Shown piece after piece: positions 52,200 to 61,447 of a stretch of 64,000 nt of DNA (within the stretch, counting starts at the first letter, position 1; every line of letters begins with the position of its first letter). The DNA lies in contig JBAYSX010000011.1 of assembly GCA_041675905.1 (NCBI GenBank), forward strand, positions 1 to 64,000, read 5' to 3'. The notes beneath the pieces are model-generated. The model worked only from the letters and a program-made list of their open reading frames with translations. It had not been told where the DNA came from and did no database searches. The translations under genes were made by a program, and so were the position numbers. The stretch comes from Sandaracinobacteroides sp041675905. GTDB taxonomy: Bacteria; Pseudomonadota; Alphaproteobacteria; Sphingomonadales; Sphingomonadaceae.

Positions 52200-52870
52200 T
52201 CCCCCTTTCGATATTCGATGTGGACCGCACCCTGACGCGGTTGCCGACCTATAGCGCCTTTCTGTTATTTGCTGCGCGACGGCTGGCCCCGTGGCGGCTG
52301 GCGCTGCTTCCGGTACTTGCGCCCACGGCGGCGGGCTATGCGCTGAAGCTGGTGGACCGGCGGCAGATGAAAGAGACGATGCACCGGCTGATGCTGGGCC
52401 GTCGCCTGCCTTGCGCCCGTGCCCGCGCCATTGCGACCGCTTTTGTGGATCAGTTGGTGGAGAATGGGCTTTATCGTGAAGGCCAGGCATTGATTGCGCG
52501 CGAACGCGCCGCTGGCCGCCGGATCGTTCTGGCGACGGCCGCGCCCGAACTATATGTTCGCTCGCTGGCGGAACGGCTGGGAGTGGAGGATGTTATTGCC
52601 ACCGCCGGCACATGGCGGGCCGGATGCCTGACTCCGGCGATTGACGGTTTGAATTGCTATGGCGCGGCAAAACAGGCCATGCTGGCCACCTGGCTTGCCG
52701 GGAACGGCCTGTCGCGGGAAACCTGCCATATGCGCTTTTATTCCGACCACGCATCCGACCTGCCGACATTCGAGTGGGTTGACGAGCCGGTCGCGGTCAA
52801 TCCGTCGCGCCGGCTTTACGCCATCGCGCGGGAACGCGGCTGGCCGGCGGTCGACTGGCGGGCAAGGTGA
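52196..52870 (+). CDS. HAD-IB family phosphatase
   Basis: Phosphohydrolase of 224 residues. The nucleophile motif DxDxT is present as FDVDRTLT (about residues 7-14), a membrane-like hydrophobic helix follows, then VLATAAPELYVRSLAERLG (motif II region with Thr/Ser) and FYSDHASDLPTFEWVD (motif IV with acidic pair). HAD-IB enzymes hydrolyse phosphoserine-like or phospholipid-head substrates. The ATG overlaps the NTP-transferase stop (ATGA). A phosphate-ester step in glycan donor synthesis is inferred from neighbours. Confidence 0.87.
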   Translation: MIPLSIFDVDRTLTRLPTYSAFLLFAARRLAPWRLALLPVLAPTAAGYALKLVDRRQMKETMHRLMLGRRLPCARARAIATAFVDQLVENGLYREGQALIARERAAGRRIVLATAAPELYVRSLAERLGVEDVIATAGTWRAGCLTPAIDGLNCYGAAKQAMLATWLAGNGLSRETCHMRFYSDHASDLPTFEWVDEPVAVNPSRRLYAIARERGWPAVDWRAR

Positions 52871-52874
52871 CGGT

Positions 52875-54011
52875 GTGCGCATCGGTTTTCTGTTCAACCA
52901 TGAGGCCGCGCACCAGATAGCGCATGGCCTGCCCATCGCCCGGGCGATCGCGCGCCGCCGCCCGGATATCGACTTGCCGATTTTTGTGGCCAGAGGGGTG
53001 GCGGAAGCCGAAGCGCATCGCCTTGGCGGCGGGTTGAGCATCGTACCGCTACGCCCGGAAAGCCCGGCAGCGGCATGGGGTACGAGGCTTTCGGGCGGCA
53101 GTATTCCCCTGGATCGGATTTCCCGGCTTGCGCGCAACCGCGACGCCTTTGCCGCGCTCGATGTGCTGGTGGTGCCGGAAAAAACTTCCCTGATGCTGAA
53201 ATCAAGGTTTGGGTTGAAGGACTTGCGCATGGTGCATACGCGTCATGGCGCAGGAGATCGCGCCGTCGGCTTCGACAAGGCCAGCGGGCATTTCGATCTC
53301 GTGCTGTTATCCGGCCCGAAAATCCGCGACCGGCTGGATGCCGCCGGGCTGCTGAAGCCGGATGGATATGCCATGGTCGGCTATCCGAAGTTCGATCTTG
53401 CGGACGACACTCCGCCCGCATCATTGTTCGATAATGGCCGGCCCACCGTGCTATATAATCCGCATCCGGCGCCTGGCCTTTCCTCCTGGTATCAAATGGG
53501 GCCGGCGATCCTCGATTATTTTGCCCGCAGCAAAGACTTCAACCTGATCTTCGCGCCGCATGTGATGCTGTTCGCCAAACGCTTCAACATCGCGCTGTCG
53601 CCGCTGTCTCTGGGACGGGTGGGGCGGGTGGAGCGACGCCACCGCGATCTTCCGCATATGCTGATTGATGAAGGCAGTCGCGCCAGCATCGACATGACCT
53701 ACACCCGCGCCGCGGATATTTACCTGGGTGATGCCAGCAGCCAGGTGTATGAATTCCTCAGCCACCCGCGTCCCTGCGTCTTTGTCGATCCACGCCGGAC
53801 GGCCTGGCAGGGCAACCCGGATTTCGCCCATTGGGAGGCGGGGCCAGTCGTGCACGACATCGCCAGCCTGGACACGGCTCTGCACGACGCCATGGCCAGA
53901 CCCCGGGCCTTCCGGGATGCGCAGCGGCGGATTTTCGCCTATAGTTTCGATCTGGATGGCCGGCCATCCGCCGAACGCGCGGCGGACGCCATTCTGGAGC
54001 GTTTCGGGTGA
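52875..54011 (+). CDS. CDP-glycerol glycerophosphotransferase-like protein
   Basis: Protein of 378 residues. Its layout resembles the TagB/TagF (CDP-glycerol:glycerophosphotransferase) fold: RMVHTRHGAGDRAVGF near residue 120, MVGYPKFDLAD, NPHPAPGLSSWYQMG, and TRAADIYLGDASSQVYEFLSHPRPCVFVD. This last block matches the conserved D-x-S-S-x-x-x-E/D-F nucleotide-binding block of that family. Such enzymes add glycerol- or ribitol-phosphate to polymers. A GTG start is preceded by AAGG and lies four bases after the HAD gene. Its true acceptor is unknown. Confidence 0.78.
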   Translation: MRIGFLFNHEAAHQIAHGLPIARAIARRRPDIDLPIFVARGVAEAEAHRLGGGLSIVPLRPESPAAAWGTRLSGGSIPLDRISRLARNRDAFAALDVLVVPEKTSLMLKSRFGLKDLRMVHTRHGAGDRAVGFDKASGHFDLVLLSGPKIRDRLDAAGLLKPDGYAMVGYPKFDLADDTPPASLFDNGRPTVLYNPHPAPGLSSWYQMGPAILDYFARSKDFNLIFAPHVMLFAKRFNIALSPLSLGRVGRVERRHRDLPHMLIDEGSRASIDMTYTRAADIYLGDASSQVYEFLSHPRPCVFVDPRRTAWQGNPDFAHWEAGPVVHDIASLDTALHDAMARPRAFRDAQRRIFAYSFDLDGRPSAERAADAILERFG

Positions 54012-55084
54012 AAATCCTGTATATTATCAATTCTCTGGATGGTGGCGGCGGGGCGCTGCCGCTGCCTGACGTGATCGACGTGATGCGCGACGCCGGCCAT
54101 GCGGTGCTCGTCGTCAGCCTGATGGAGCGCGACGGTCGCGCTCGCCCGTTGCTTTCCGCCGCCGGTATTCCATATGTGGTGATCGGCGGTGCGAAACGCC
54201 GTTTCGCTTCGACGGCGATCCGTCTCGACAAATTAATTTGGGAATGGCGTCCCGACATGCTGTGGACGTCCCTGACCCACGCCACCATTACCGGCGAAAT
54301 TGCCGGTCTGATGCGCGGCATCCCGGTGACGAGCTGGCTGCATAATGCGTGGCTGAAGCCGATAAACCGCCGCATCCTGCGTCAGACCGCGCGCTTCACG
54401 CGCCATTGGGTAGCGGATTCACGCACGGTCGCCGATTTCGGCGCGGAGAGCCTTGGCATTGATCCGGCAAATATCAGCATCTGGCCGCTGTTCATCGCGA
54501 GAGAAACGGCTGTCGTTACACGTACGGCTGGCCCGCAATTCCGCCTCGGCAGTCTCGGTCGATTGCACCGCAACAAGGGCTATGACCAGCTCATTCGCGC
54601 CGTTCATGTGCTGCAACGCGAGACGCCGGAAATCGCCGCGCAATTATCCGTGCATATCGCGGGGGAGGGCGCGGAACTGCCGTCGCTGCAAGCATTATGC
54701 AAATCGCTCAACGTGCATAATGTGCATTTCGATGGCTTCACTGCCGATCCCGCCGCGTTTCTGGCGACGCTCGACGGCTATATCCAGCCATCGCACCATG
54801 AGGGCCTGTGCATTGCCGCGCATGAAGCCATGCTCGCCAGGCTTCCCATTATCGCCAGCCCGGTGGGAGAAATGGCCAACAGCATCCGCACATCGGGTGG
54901 CGGGCTGCTGGCCGGCTGGGCCGATGTGCCGGCTTTGGCCGCAGCAATCCGCCAGTTGATCACGGACCGCGCCGGTGCCGGCGCTATGGGAGAGGCTGGT
55001 CAAGGCTATGTGGCGGAATATTTTTCCGCCGACGCTTTTACCGCCCGGGGTCGGGCAGCGCTACGGGCCGCAGGCGCGGATTAA
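54008..55084 (+). CDS. Glycosyltransferase family 4
   Basis: GT-B fold glycosyltransferase of 358 residues. The N-terminal domain begins MKILYIINSLDGGGGALPL; the C-terminal donor domain has GSLGRLHRNKGYDQLIRA and the EGLCIAAHEAMLARLPIIASPVGEM motif with the retaining-enzyme E-x7-E pattern. GTG start overlaps the previous stop codon by four bases (GTGA). Last gene of the cluster; stops are nearly shared with recX on the other strand (convergent overlap of a few bases). Confidence 0.9.
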   Translation: MKILYIINSLDGGGGALPLPDVIDVMRDAGHAVLVVSLMERDGRARPLLSAAGIPYVVIGGAKRRFASTAIRLDKLIWEWRPDMLWTSLTHATITGEIAGLMRGIPVTSWLHNAWLKPINRRILRQTARFTRHWVADSRTVADFGAESLGIDPANISIWPLFIARETAVVTRTAGPQFRLGSLGRLHRNKGYDQLIRAVHVLQRETPEIAAQLSVHIAGEGAELPSLQALCKSLNVHNVHFDGFTADPAAFLATLDGYIQPSHHEGLCIAAHEAMLARLPIIASPVGEMANSIRTSGGGLLAGWADVPALAAAIRQLITDRAGAGAMGEAGQGYVAEYFSADAFTARGRAALRAAGAD

Positions 55085-55626
55085 TCCGTCGCAAGCTCCT
55101 CCGCCGCCTCCACACTCTCCGCCTGCAATAGTTTCCGCGACAGATCGAGGGCGTGTCCGGCGCGCAGCATGGCCGCCATCTGGCGCTGACGGATGCGCGG
55201 ATCGTCCGCCGGAGAGCCGAACGGGCCAAGGCGGCGGCGGCGGGCGAAGGCGAGGGCGGCGGCTACAGGGTCGATTGTTTCCGCCACTTCTGCCGCCAGA
55301 TTTTTCTCCACGCCATAAGCCGCCAGATGCTGCCGCAAACGGGCCGGGCCGAGCCCTTTGCGCTGCGCGCCCCGCGCCCGCGCTTCGGCGAAGCTGCTGT
55401 CGTTGATATAGCCCAGTTCTGAAAGCCGGTGGGCGATTCCTTCCGGGTCCGGTTCGTCTTCTTCTGCCCAGCCGCGCTGGCGCACTTTCTGCTTCAAATG
55501 CCGGACGACTCGGACTTCGCTGGTCTGGAAACGCTCCACATAACGAAGCGCAATCGCCTCCAGAGCGGCGCGATCCAGTGGCTTCGGGGCCACAGGAGGG
55601 CGGCCGGGATGCTGTTTTGGCGGCAT
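55081..55626 (-). CDS. recX: RecX family regulatory protein
   Basis: Helical protein of 181 residues resembling RecX, the modulator of RecA filaments. The arrangement ALRYVERFQTSEVRVVRHLKQKV, LGYINDSSFAEARARGAQRKGLGPARLRQHLAAYGV (in parts) and the C-terminal AAALAFARRRRLG fits three-helix repeats of the family. Sphingomonad members are longer and often not adjacent to recA, as here. It is convergent with the GT4 gene. Confidence 0.85.
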   Translation of the reverse strand: MPPKQHPGRPPVAPKPLDRAALEAIALRYVERFQTSEVRVVRHLKQKVRQRGWAEEDEPDPEGIAHRLSELGYINDSSFAEARARGAQRKGLGPARLRQHLAAYGVEKNLAAEVAETIDPVAAALAFARRRRLGPFGSPADDPRIRQRQMAAMLRAGHALDLSRKLLQAESVEAAEELATD

Positions 55627-55764
55627 TTGCCACTATCCTGCCATAGTTTCGGCGCTTTTTGAATGTTGAAAGGGCGGGTTGGCATGTTTCGTGCGTTCTG
55701 ATGGGCAGAGCCCGACTGACACCGTGCGCCGCACGGACGACATGTGATTCGGGAATCAGTGCTT

Positions 55765-57594
55765 ATGTTACAGACAGAGGATGACAGGCCGGTGAATATT
55801 CAGGGCAGGATGGCCGCCGCCGGAACGGTGGGCGATACAAGGCCGGAAATCGCGAAATCCGCGCCACAGCCAACGCCGCTGGATTCGGGCATCCCCTTCG
55901 TTACCGGGCGTTATCACACACTGACCGATGCGCTCGATTATGCCGCAACCGGAGCATCGGGTTTCAATTTCCATGACGCCCGCGCCACGTTGGTCCGTGC
56001 CTATCCATACGCGGAACTTGCGGCGGACGCGCGGCGTTGGGCCGGAAAATTCATCGCCTGCGGCGTCCGGCCAGGGGAACGGGTGGCGCTGATCGCGGAA
56101 ACCGGTGCGGATTTTGCCGCCGCTTTCTTTGCGGCGCTTTATGCGGGCGTGCTGCCTGTTCCGCTGCCATTGCCAACCTCGTTTGGCGGGCGCGACACCT
56201 ATATCGACCAGTTGCGCAACCAGTTGCGCAGTTGTGATCCGGCGCTGGTGCTGGGGCCGGAAGGGCTGTTGCCGATGTTCGCCGCCGCTGCCGATGGTCT
56301 GGCGGAAGCGATGGGGTGGGAGACGTTTGCCGCCTTTCCCGATACCGGCGCACCGCTGCCCGCCGCCGATCCGGACGCCATCGCCTATCTGCAATATTCC
56401 AGTGGTTCCACCCGCTTTCCGCATGGCGTTGCCGTAACCCACCGCGCCGTGATGGCCAATCTTTCCGGCCATGCGCTGGCGATGGAGATGGGCAAGGGCG
56501 ATCGTGGCGTATCCTGGCTGCCCTGGTATCACGACATGGGCCTTGTCGGCACGATGCTGTCCACGATGGCGGCGCAGATGTCGGTCGATTTCCTCGCCAC
56601 CGACGATTTCGCCCGCCGGCCATTGTCCTGGCTGACGCTGATCAGCCGCAATCCGGGCAACACCCTGTCTTATTCACCCAGCTTTGGGTACGATATCTGC
56701 GCGCGTCGCGTATCGACGCAAACCGATGTGGCCGGACAGTTCGACCTGTCGCGCTGGCGGATCGCCGGTAATGGCGCGGATATGATTCGGCCGGAGGTGT
56801 GCCAGGCGTTCGTCGATGCCTTTGCGCCAGCGGGGTTCCAGGCGTCCGCCTTCACCCCCAGCTACGGCCTTGCTGAAGCGACTCTGGCCGTTTCTGTCGC
56901 GCCGATGGGACAGGGGATCGTTTGCGATCTGGTGGAGGAGCGGCAACTGGCTGGCGCGGGCGCCGCCGATACGCCCGCCGATCCGTCGCAGCCGGTGCGC
57001 TATCGCGCCATCGTCGATTGTGGCGTACCGCTGCAGGGCCTCACCGTCGTTATTCGCGACGAAGACGGCCAGCCACTCCCCGACCGCCAGATCGGGCGGG
57101 TGACGGTGAAGGGCGAAGGCATCATGCAGGGCTATTATCAGGATCCGGAGGCGACAGCCGCCTGCCTGACCGAGGGCTGGCTGGATACCGGCGACATGGG
57201 CTATCTGATTGACGGCCATATCTTCATCGTCGGACGCGCCAAGGACATGATCATCCTGAATGGCAAGAACCACTGGCCGCAGGATATCGAATGGGCGATC
57301 GAGCAATTGCAGGGCTTCAAGGCGGGAGATATCGCTGCTTTCGCCATCACCACTTCATCGGGCGAGGAAGCTCCGGCGGTGCTCGTGCAATGCCGCACAT
57401 CCGACCCGAATGAGCGCGCGGCGCTGAAGGAATCCATCCGCGCGAAGGTGCGGGCGATTACCGGCATGAATTGCGTTGTCGAACTGGTGCCGCCGCGTAC
57501 CCTGCCGCGCACCTCTTCGGGCAAGCTCAGCCGGGTCAAGGCGCGCCAGCTTTATCTGTCGGGCGAGATCGTCCCGTTTGAAGTGGCGGCCTGA
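55765..57594 (+). CDS. Fatty acyl-AMP ligase (FAAL, FadD32-like)
   Basis: ANL-superfamily enzyme of about 609 residues that forms acyl-AMP and usually passes the acyl chain to an acyl carrier protein. It shows AYLQYSSGSTRFPHGVAVTH (P-loop), WLPWYHDMGLVGTML, PSYGLAEATLAVS, GRAKDMIILNGKNHWPQDIEWAI and the catalytic lysine in RTSSGKLSRVKARQLY. The WLPWYHDMGL block and lack of CoA-type features mark FAALs. No PKS, ACP or sphingolipid gene is beside it, so its partner is elsewhere. Start uncertain: GTG 55744 and ATG 55810 are alternatives. Confidence 0.87.
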   Translation: MLQTEDDRPVNIQGRMAAAGTVGDTRPEIAKSAPQPTPLDSGIPFVTGRYHTLTDALDYAATGASGFNFHDARATLVRAYPYAELAADARRWAGKFIACGVRPGERVALIAETGADFAAAFFAALYAGVLPVPLPLPTSFGGRDTYIDQLRNQLRSCDPALVLGPEGLLPMFAAAADGLAEAMGWETFAAFPDTGAPLPAADPDAIAYLQYSSGSTRFPHGVAVTHRAVMANLSGHALAMEMGKGDRGVSWLPWYHDMGLVGTMLSTMAAQMSVDFLATDDFARRPLSWLTLISRNPGNTLSYSPSFGYDICARRVSTQTDVAGQFDLSRWRIAGNGADMIRPEVCQAFVDAFAPAGFQASAFTPSYGLAEATLAVSVAPMGQGIVCDLVEERQLAGAGAADTPADPSQPVRYRAIVDCGVPLQGLTVVIRDEDGQPLPDRQIGRVTVKGEGIMQGYYQDPEATAACLTEGWLDTGDMGYLIDGHIFIVGRAKDMIILNGKNHWPQDIEWAIEQLQGFKAGDIAAFAITTSSGEEAPAVLVQCRTSDPNERAALKESIRAKVRAITGMNCVVELVPPRTLPRTSSGKLSRVKARQLYLSGEIVPFEVAA

Positions 57595-57607
57595 CGGGTT
57601 GATTTAA

Positions 57608-58534
57608 ATGTCCGCCGTTACGCCTGACGCCGTCGTCAATTGGGTCGATCGCCTGCCGGCAGGGTTGCAACCCTGGGCCAGACTGGCCCGCTTCGATCGC
57701 CCCGCGGGTATGTGGCTTTTGTTCTGGCCCTGTCTGTGGGGCACGTTCATGGCCCCGGCAGAAGGCTGGTGGCGCTGGTGGCCGCTGTTTCTTGTCGGTT
57801 CCTTTGTCATGCGGTCCGCTGGCTGCATCTTCAACGATATCGCCGACCGCGATATGGACCGTCAGGTAGCGCGTACTGCTGCCCGGCCCCTGGCCAGCGG
57901 ACAGATTTCGCTTTCCGGTGCATGGGCATCGCTGATTCTATTATCGCTGATCGGGCTGGGTGTGTTGCTGGCCTTGCCGCGCCAGGCGCAAATCATGGCG
58001 CTGGCGTCCCTGCTGCTGGTCGCTGCCTATCCGTTCATGAAGCGAATCACCTGGTGGCCGCAGGCCTGGCTTGGCCTGACTTTCAACTGGGGCATACCGG
58101 TTGGCTGGGCGGCGGCGCTGCCGAATTTGCGCGCCGACTGGCCGGTGATGGCGCTGGCCTATGCCGCCGGCGTCGCATGGACTCTGGGGTATGACACGAT
58201 TTACGCCGTGCAGGATCGTGAGGACGATGTGCTGGCGGGCGTAAAATCCTCGGCGCGTGCATTGGGCCGCCATGTGAAAACCGGCGTTACGGGATTCCTC
58301 GGCCTGGCCTGGTTGTTGCTGACGCTGTCGCTGGTGCGCTGGACGGGCGAATGGTCGGCGGCGTGGCTGCTTGCGCCGGTGGCGCTGCATTTCCTCTGGC
58401 AGGCGACAACCTTTAACCCCGACGACAACGCCAATGCCTTGCGGCGTTTCCGCTCGAATTTTTTCGTCGGCGCGCTCGTTGCACTGGCATACGCCGGTGC
58501 GGCCCTGCTTTACGAAGGCGTGCAACCTTCCTAA
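57608..58534 (+). CDS. ubiA: 4-hydroxybenzoate polyprenyltransferase
   Basis: Membrane prenyltransferase of 308 residues that attaches the polyprenyl tail to 4-hydroxybenzoate in ubiquinone synthesis. It has eight or nine hydrophobic segments. The first aspartate motif is FNDIADRDMDRQV (about 76-88) and the second is YAVQDREDDVLAGVKSSA, both binding magnesium-diphosphate. WPQAWLGLTFNWGIPVGWAA is family-typical. It starts 13 bases after the FAAL gene and precedes pmbA by 10 bases. Confidence 0.95.
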   Translation: MSAVTPDAVVNWVDRLPAGLQPWARLARFDRPAGMWLLFWPCLWGTFMAPAEGWWRWWPLFLVGSFVMRSAGCIFNDIADRDMDRQVARTAARPLASGQISLSGAWASLILLSLIGLGVLLALPRQAQIMALASLLLVAAYPFMKRITWWPQAWLGLTFNWGIPVGWAAALPNLRADWPVMALAYAAGVAWTLGYDTIYAVQDREDDVLAGVKSSARALGRHVKTGVTGFLGLAWLLLTLSLVRWTGEWSAAWLLAPVALHFLWQATTFNPDDNANALRRFRSNFFVGALVALAYAGAALLYEGVQPS

Positions 58535-58544
58535 GCACAGAGAC

Positions 58545-59909
58545 ATGCTTACGAACGAACAGGCGCTGGACCGCCTCGATCATCTCCTGTCCCTCGCCCG
58601 CGCTGCCGGGGCTGACGCCGCAGACGCGATTTACGCGGGCCAGGAATCCAGCGGCATTGGCGTTCGCCTCGGCGAACTGGAAGATATTGGCCGCAGCGAG
58701 GACGAGGAAATCGGCCTGCGGCTGTTTCTTGGCCGCTGCTCTGCCCAGGTTTCCACGTCCGATCTGACGCCCGCCGCGCTTGCGGAAGTGGTGGATCGGG
58801 CCAGGCTGATGGCGGAAGGTGCACCCGAAGATCCCTATGCCGGTCTCGCGGCGCAGGAGCTGCTCGCCCCCGGTCCGTTCGCTGATTTCGATATTTTCGA
58901 TCCCGAAGCCGTCGGGCTTGCGCCGGAAAAGCTGCGCGAGATGGCGCTTGCCGCCGAAAACGCGGCGCGTGGTGTATCCGGCGTCACCAACAGCGAGGGT
59001 GGCTCCGCCAGTGCCGGCATGAGCCGCGTGGCGCTCGCCACATCGCATGGCTTTCGCGGGGCGACACAGGGCAGTTCCGTATCCGTTTCTGCGTCGGTGG
59101 TCGCCGGGGAAGGTGCGGCGATGCAGCGCGACTATGACTGGCACAGCGCCCGCCACTTGAGCGATCTGGAAGCCGCCGAAAGCGTCGGTCGTCGTGCCGG
59201 GGAACGCGCCGTCCGCCGCCTCAATCCTGTGAAAGTGCCGACCGGGCCGCTGCCGGTGTTTTTTGATCCACGTGTCGCCACCAGCCTGCTGGGGCATTTG
59301 CTGGGCGCAATGAACGGTCAGGCCATCGCCCGCCGGACCAGCTTCCTGCTGGGCCGCGAAGGCACGGCCATTTTTGCGCCCGGCATCACGATCATCGACG
59401 ATCCTCACCGCGTCCGTGGCTTGCGCTCTCGCGCATTTGACGGGGAAGGGCTGCCTACAGCCCGCCGCGAACTGGTGGCTGACGGCATATTGTCCGGCTG
59501 GTTGATCGACGCGGCGACGGGGCGGCAGCTCAATCTTCCCCCCACAGGCCATGCGGCGCGCGGCACATCCGGCCCGCCGTCGGTATCAGCCAGCAACTTA
59601 TGGCTGGAGCCGGGCGCCCAAACGCCTGCCGGGCTGATGGCTGACGTCAAACTGGGGCTTTATGTTACCGAACTGATCGGCATGGGCGTCAATGGACTGA
59701 CGGGCGATTACAGCCGTGGCGCCGGCGGCTTCCTTATCCGCGATGGCGTGTTGGCCGAGCCGGTAAAGGAGGCCACCATCGCCGGAAATTTGCTGGACAT
59801 GTTCCGGCAATTAATCCCGGCCAATGATCTGGAGTTCCGCAACGCCAGCAATGCGCCCACGTTGCGCGTGGAGGGTATGACGGTGGCAGGGAACGGCCAG
59901 GGCGAATAG
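58545..59909 (+). CDS. pmbA: PmbA/TldD family metallopeptidase
   Basis: Protein of 454 residues of the PmbA (TldE) type, which with TldD degrades or matures peptides such as microcins and antitoxins. Features: a N-terminal domain LDRLDHLLSLARAAGADAADAIYA and SGIGVRLGELEDIGRSEDEEIGLRLFLG, and the C-terminal TRRELVADGILSGWLID-like ARRELVADGILSGWLIDAATGRQL, GLYVTELIGMGVNGLTGDYSRGAGGFLI. The metal ligands are in TldD in this pair, so PmbA alone may be inactive. A TldD gene is not in the window. Confidence 0.93.
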   Translation: MLTNEQALDRLDHLLSLARAAGADAADAIYAGQESSGIGVRLGELEDIGRSEDEEIGLRLFLGRCSAQVSTSDLTPAALAEVVDRARLMAEGAPEDPYAGLAAQELLAPGPFADFDIFDPEAVGLAPEKLREMALAAENAARGVSGVTNSEGGSASAGMSRVALATSHGFRGATQGSSVSVSASVVAGEGAAMQRDYDWHSARHLSDLEAAESVGRRAGERAVRRLNPVKVPTGPLPVFFDPRVATSLLGHLLGAMNGQAIARRTSFLLGREGTAIFAPGITIIDDPHRVRGLRSRAFDGEGLPTARRELVADGILSGWLIDAATGRQLNLPPTGHAARGTSGPPSVSASNLWLEPGAQTPAGLMADVKLGLYVTELIGMGVNGLTGDYSRGAGGFLIRDGVLAEPVKEATIAGNLLDMFRQLIPANDLEFRNASNAPTLRVEGMTVAGNGQGE

Positions 59910-59928
59910 ACCGGTTTTACGATCCACC

Positions 59929-60435
59929 TTATGCGTCGCTGAGAACGGTTTTCGCCGAAGCAGCCGTTCGCGCGCTGTCTTCCATCGCCTTTGTCAGCGC
60001 CCGCCGCAGTATTTCCAGTCGCTTGCGGTCCGGATCGTCCACCGGCAGACTGGTTGCAACCGCGTCTGCGGGAACCAGCCGATTGTCGATGTCGCCCAAT
60101 ATCACGCGCTCGGTATCGAATCGGGACAGGGCCAATTGTGCCTCCACCCAGGGCTCGCTACCCGCCGCCGAACCCCTCGCCAGCGCAAGCGCGGCCGCCA
60201 GGCTATTCCGCGCTGCTGCAATATCTGTCTGCGCTCTGGCCAGCGCGGATTCCTCTCGCGCAATATCGCTCAGCAGGCTCCGCCGCTCCTCATCCGATAA
60301 TTGCACCGGGCCGGTGTCCGCCGGCGGAATCTCCCTTGGCGCCTCGTTGGGGCGAGGGAGGAGAGAAGGAAACTCCCCACCGGGCGCCTTGCAGGCGGCA
60401 AGCAGGATCAACGGGATAAAAACGACAATGCGCAT
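59929..60435 (-). CDS. Small predicted lipoprotein, unknown function
   Basis: Protein of 168 residues. The N-terminus MRIVVFIPLILLAACKAPGG has a lipoprotein signal with lipobox LAAC (Cys about 15). The mature part is helical and Ala/Glu/Arg-rich (about 55-95, coiled-coil-like) with no recognised domain. The chosen ATG lacks a clear ribosome site; TTG two codons upstream is possible. Convergent with pmbA and upstream of the tRNA on the opposite strand. Confidence 0.7.
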   Translation of the reverse strand: MRIVVFIPLILLAACKAPGGEFPSLLPRPNEAPREIPPADTGPVQLSDEERRSLLSDIAREESALARAQTDIAAARNSLAAALALARGSAAGSEPWVEAQLALSRFDTERVILGDIDNRLVPADAVATSLPVDDPDRKRLEILRRALTKAMEDSARTAASAKTVLSDA

Positions 60436-60507
60436 GGGCAAAGGTGGTAGAACAGCATTTCTCCTCTTGCAATATTCCCCGCTGCCGCCTAAAGCGCCCC
60501 TTCCTGC

Positions 60508-60584
60508 GCGCCCGTAGCTCAGCTGGATAGAGCATCAGACTACGAATCTGAGGGTCGGACGTTCGAATCGTTCCGGGCGCGCCA
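60508..60584 (+). tRNA. tRNA-Arg (anticodon ACG)
   Basis: Full 77-base cloverleaf with encoded CCA. Acceptor stem GCGCCCG pairs with CGGGCGC, followed by discriminator G. The D-arm has GCTC-AGCTGGATA-GAGC; the anticodon arm CAGACTACGAATCTG gives loop CTACGAA with anticodon ACG. The T-arm includes the TTCGAAT loop. ACG is read as ICG for CGN codons after deamination. Genes beyond it differ in composition from those before it, so it may be an integration site. Confidence 0.95.
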
Positions 60585-60766
60585 TATTTTTCAACGGGTT
60601 AACTTCTTATGTTGTGGTCACCACGACAGGTTGAATGTCTGATTCAAGGGCAGCGCGAGGGGGCGTAGCCATACGCGATCTGGTTTGGTTGCAAGACGCG
60701 CAGATCCTTGATTACTTCTTATGCCGCGTCTGTAAGATCATCCCGCGCAATCGCTACGCCCAGTTG

Positions 60767-61447
60767 TCAACAGGATCCAAGACGCCCTTCAAAGGCAAAA
60801 GCGAAAAACGGCACCATTTCCAAAAAGATGGTCATGACATCGTTGGATTTGAGCGTCCCTTCCGATTGGCGATCGAGCATGCCTGCCTCGACCAAAGTAT
60901 GCATCAAAGATGATTGCAGAAAATAGATGGCGAGATAGAGCCGTTCAGCGCTGGTATTGGGGTAAAGCCTGCGCAATGCGCCGGAGAATTTCTTGTAAAC
61001 TGGATCGTAAAAGGCAATTACTGGCTCCATAAATGCGTGATAATGGTGATTATTTAGGGCTAGTCCCAGGAGGCGCGAATAGTTTTTCCATCCAGGATCT
61101 CCGCTGGCCGATCGCATAATCAGCGGTGCCAGATAGGCCACGATCAGATCTTCGACGCGCAGGTCGCCACCGTCCTTTCGCAAGGCTTCGTCCAGCGCCT
61201 GCATCATTTCATCAACATGGATTGTGGCGCGCCGGGTAATGACTTCTCGAAATAACTCTTCCTTGCTGCCAAAATGATGATTGACCAGCCCCAACGGCAC
61301 ATTGGCACTACAGGTGATGTCACGAATCGTGGCGGCGGTATAGCCGCGATCGGCGAAGGCCGCTTCGGCAGCATCGAGAATTTTTTGTCGTGATACAGCG
61401 GCATCAAGCTCCCGCCGGGTAGGCGGTTTGAGAGGGGTCTTGATCAC
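60767..61447 (-). CDS. TetR family transcriptional regulator
   Basis: Protein of 226 residues. The helix-turn-helix is clear: RQKILDAAEAAFADRGYTAATIRDITCSANVPLGLVNHHFGSKEELF in parts; the C-terminal TetR_C-like domain includes DPGWKNYSRLLGLALNN. Base composition is richer in A/T than the flanking housekeeping genes, a sign of different origin. It is divergent from the SnoaL-like/flavoprotein pair, and palindromes at 61559-61574 and 61597-61631 are likely its operators. Confidence 0.9.
   Translation of the reverse strand: MIKTPLKPPTRRELDAAVSRQKILDAAEAAFADRGYTAATIRDITCSANVPLGLVNHHFGSKEELFREVITRRATIHVDEMMQALDEALRKDGGDLRVEDLIVAYLAPLIMRSASGDPGWKNYSRLLGLALNNHHYHAFMEPVIAFYDPVYKKFSGALRRLYPNTSAERLYLAIYFLQSSLMHTLVEAGMLDRQSEGTLKSNDVMTIFLEMVPFFAFAFEGRLGSC

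Noticed and set aside
60635..60913. Plus-strand frame of 92 residues after the tRNA
   Set aside because: Overlaps the tetR 3' end antisense; no family or ribosome site.
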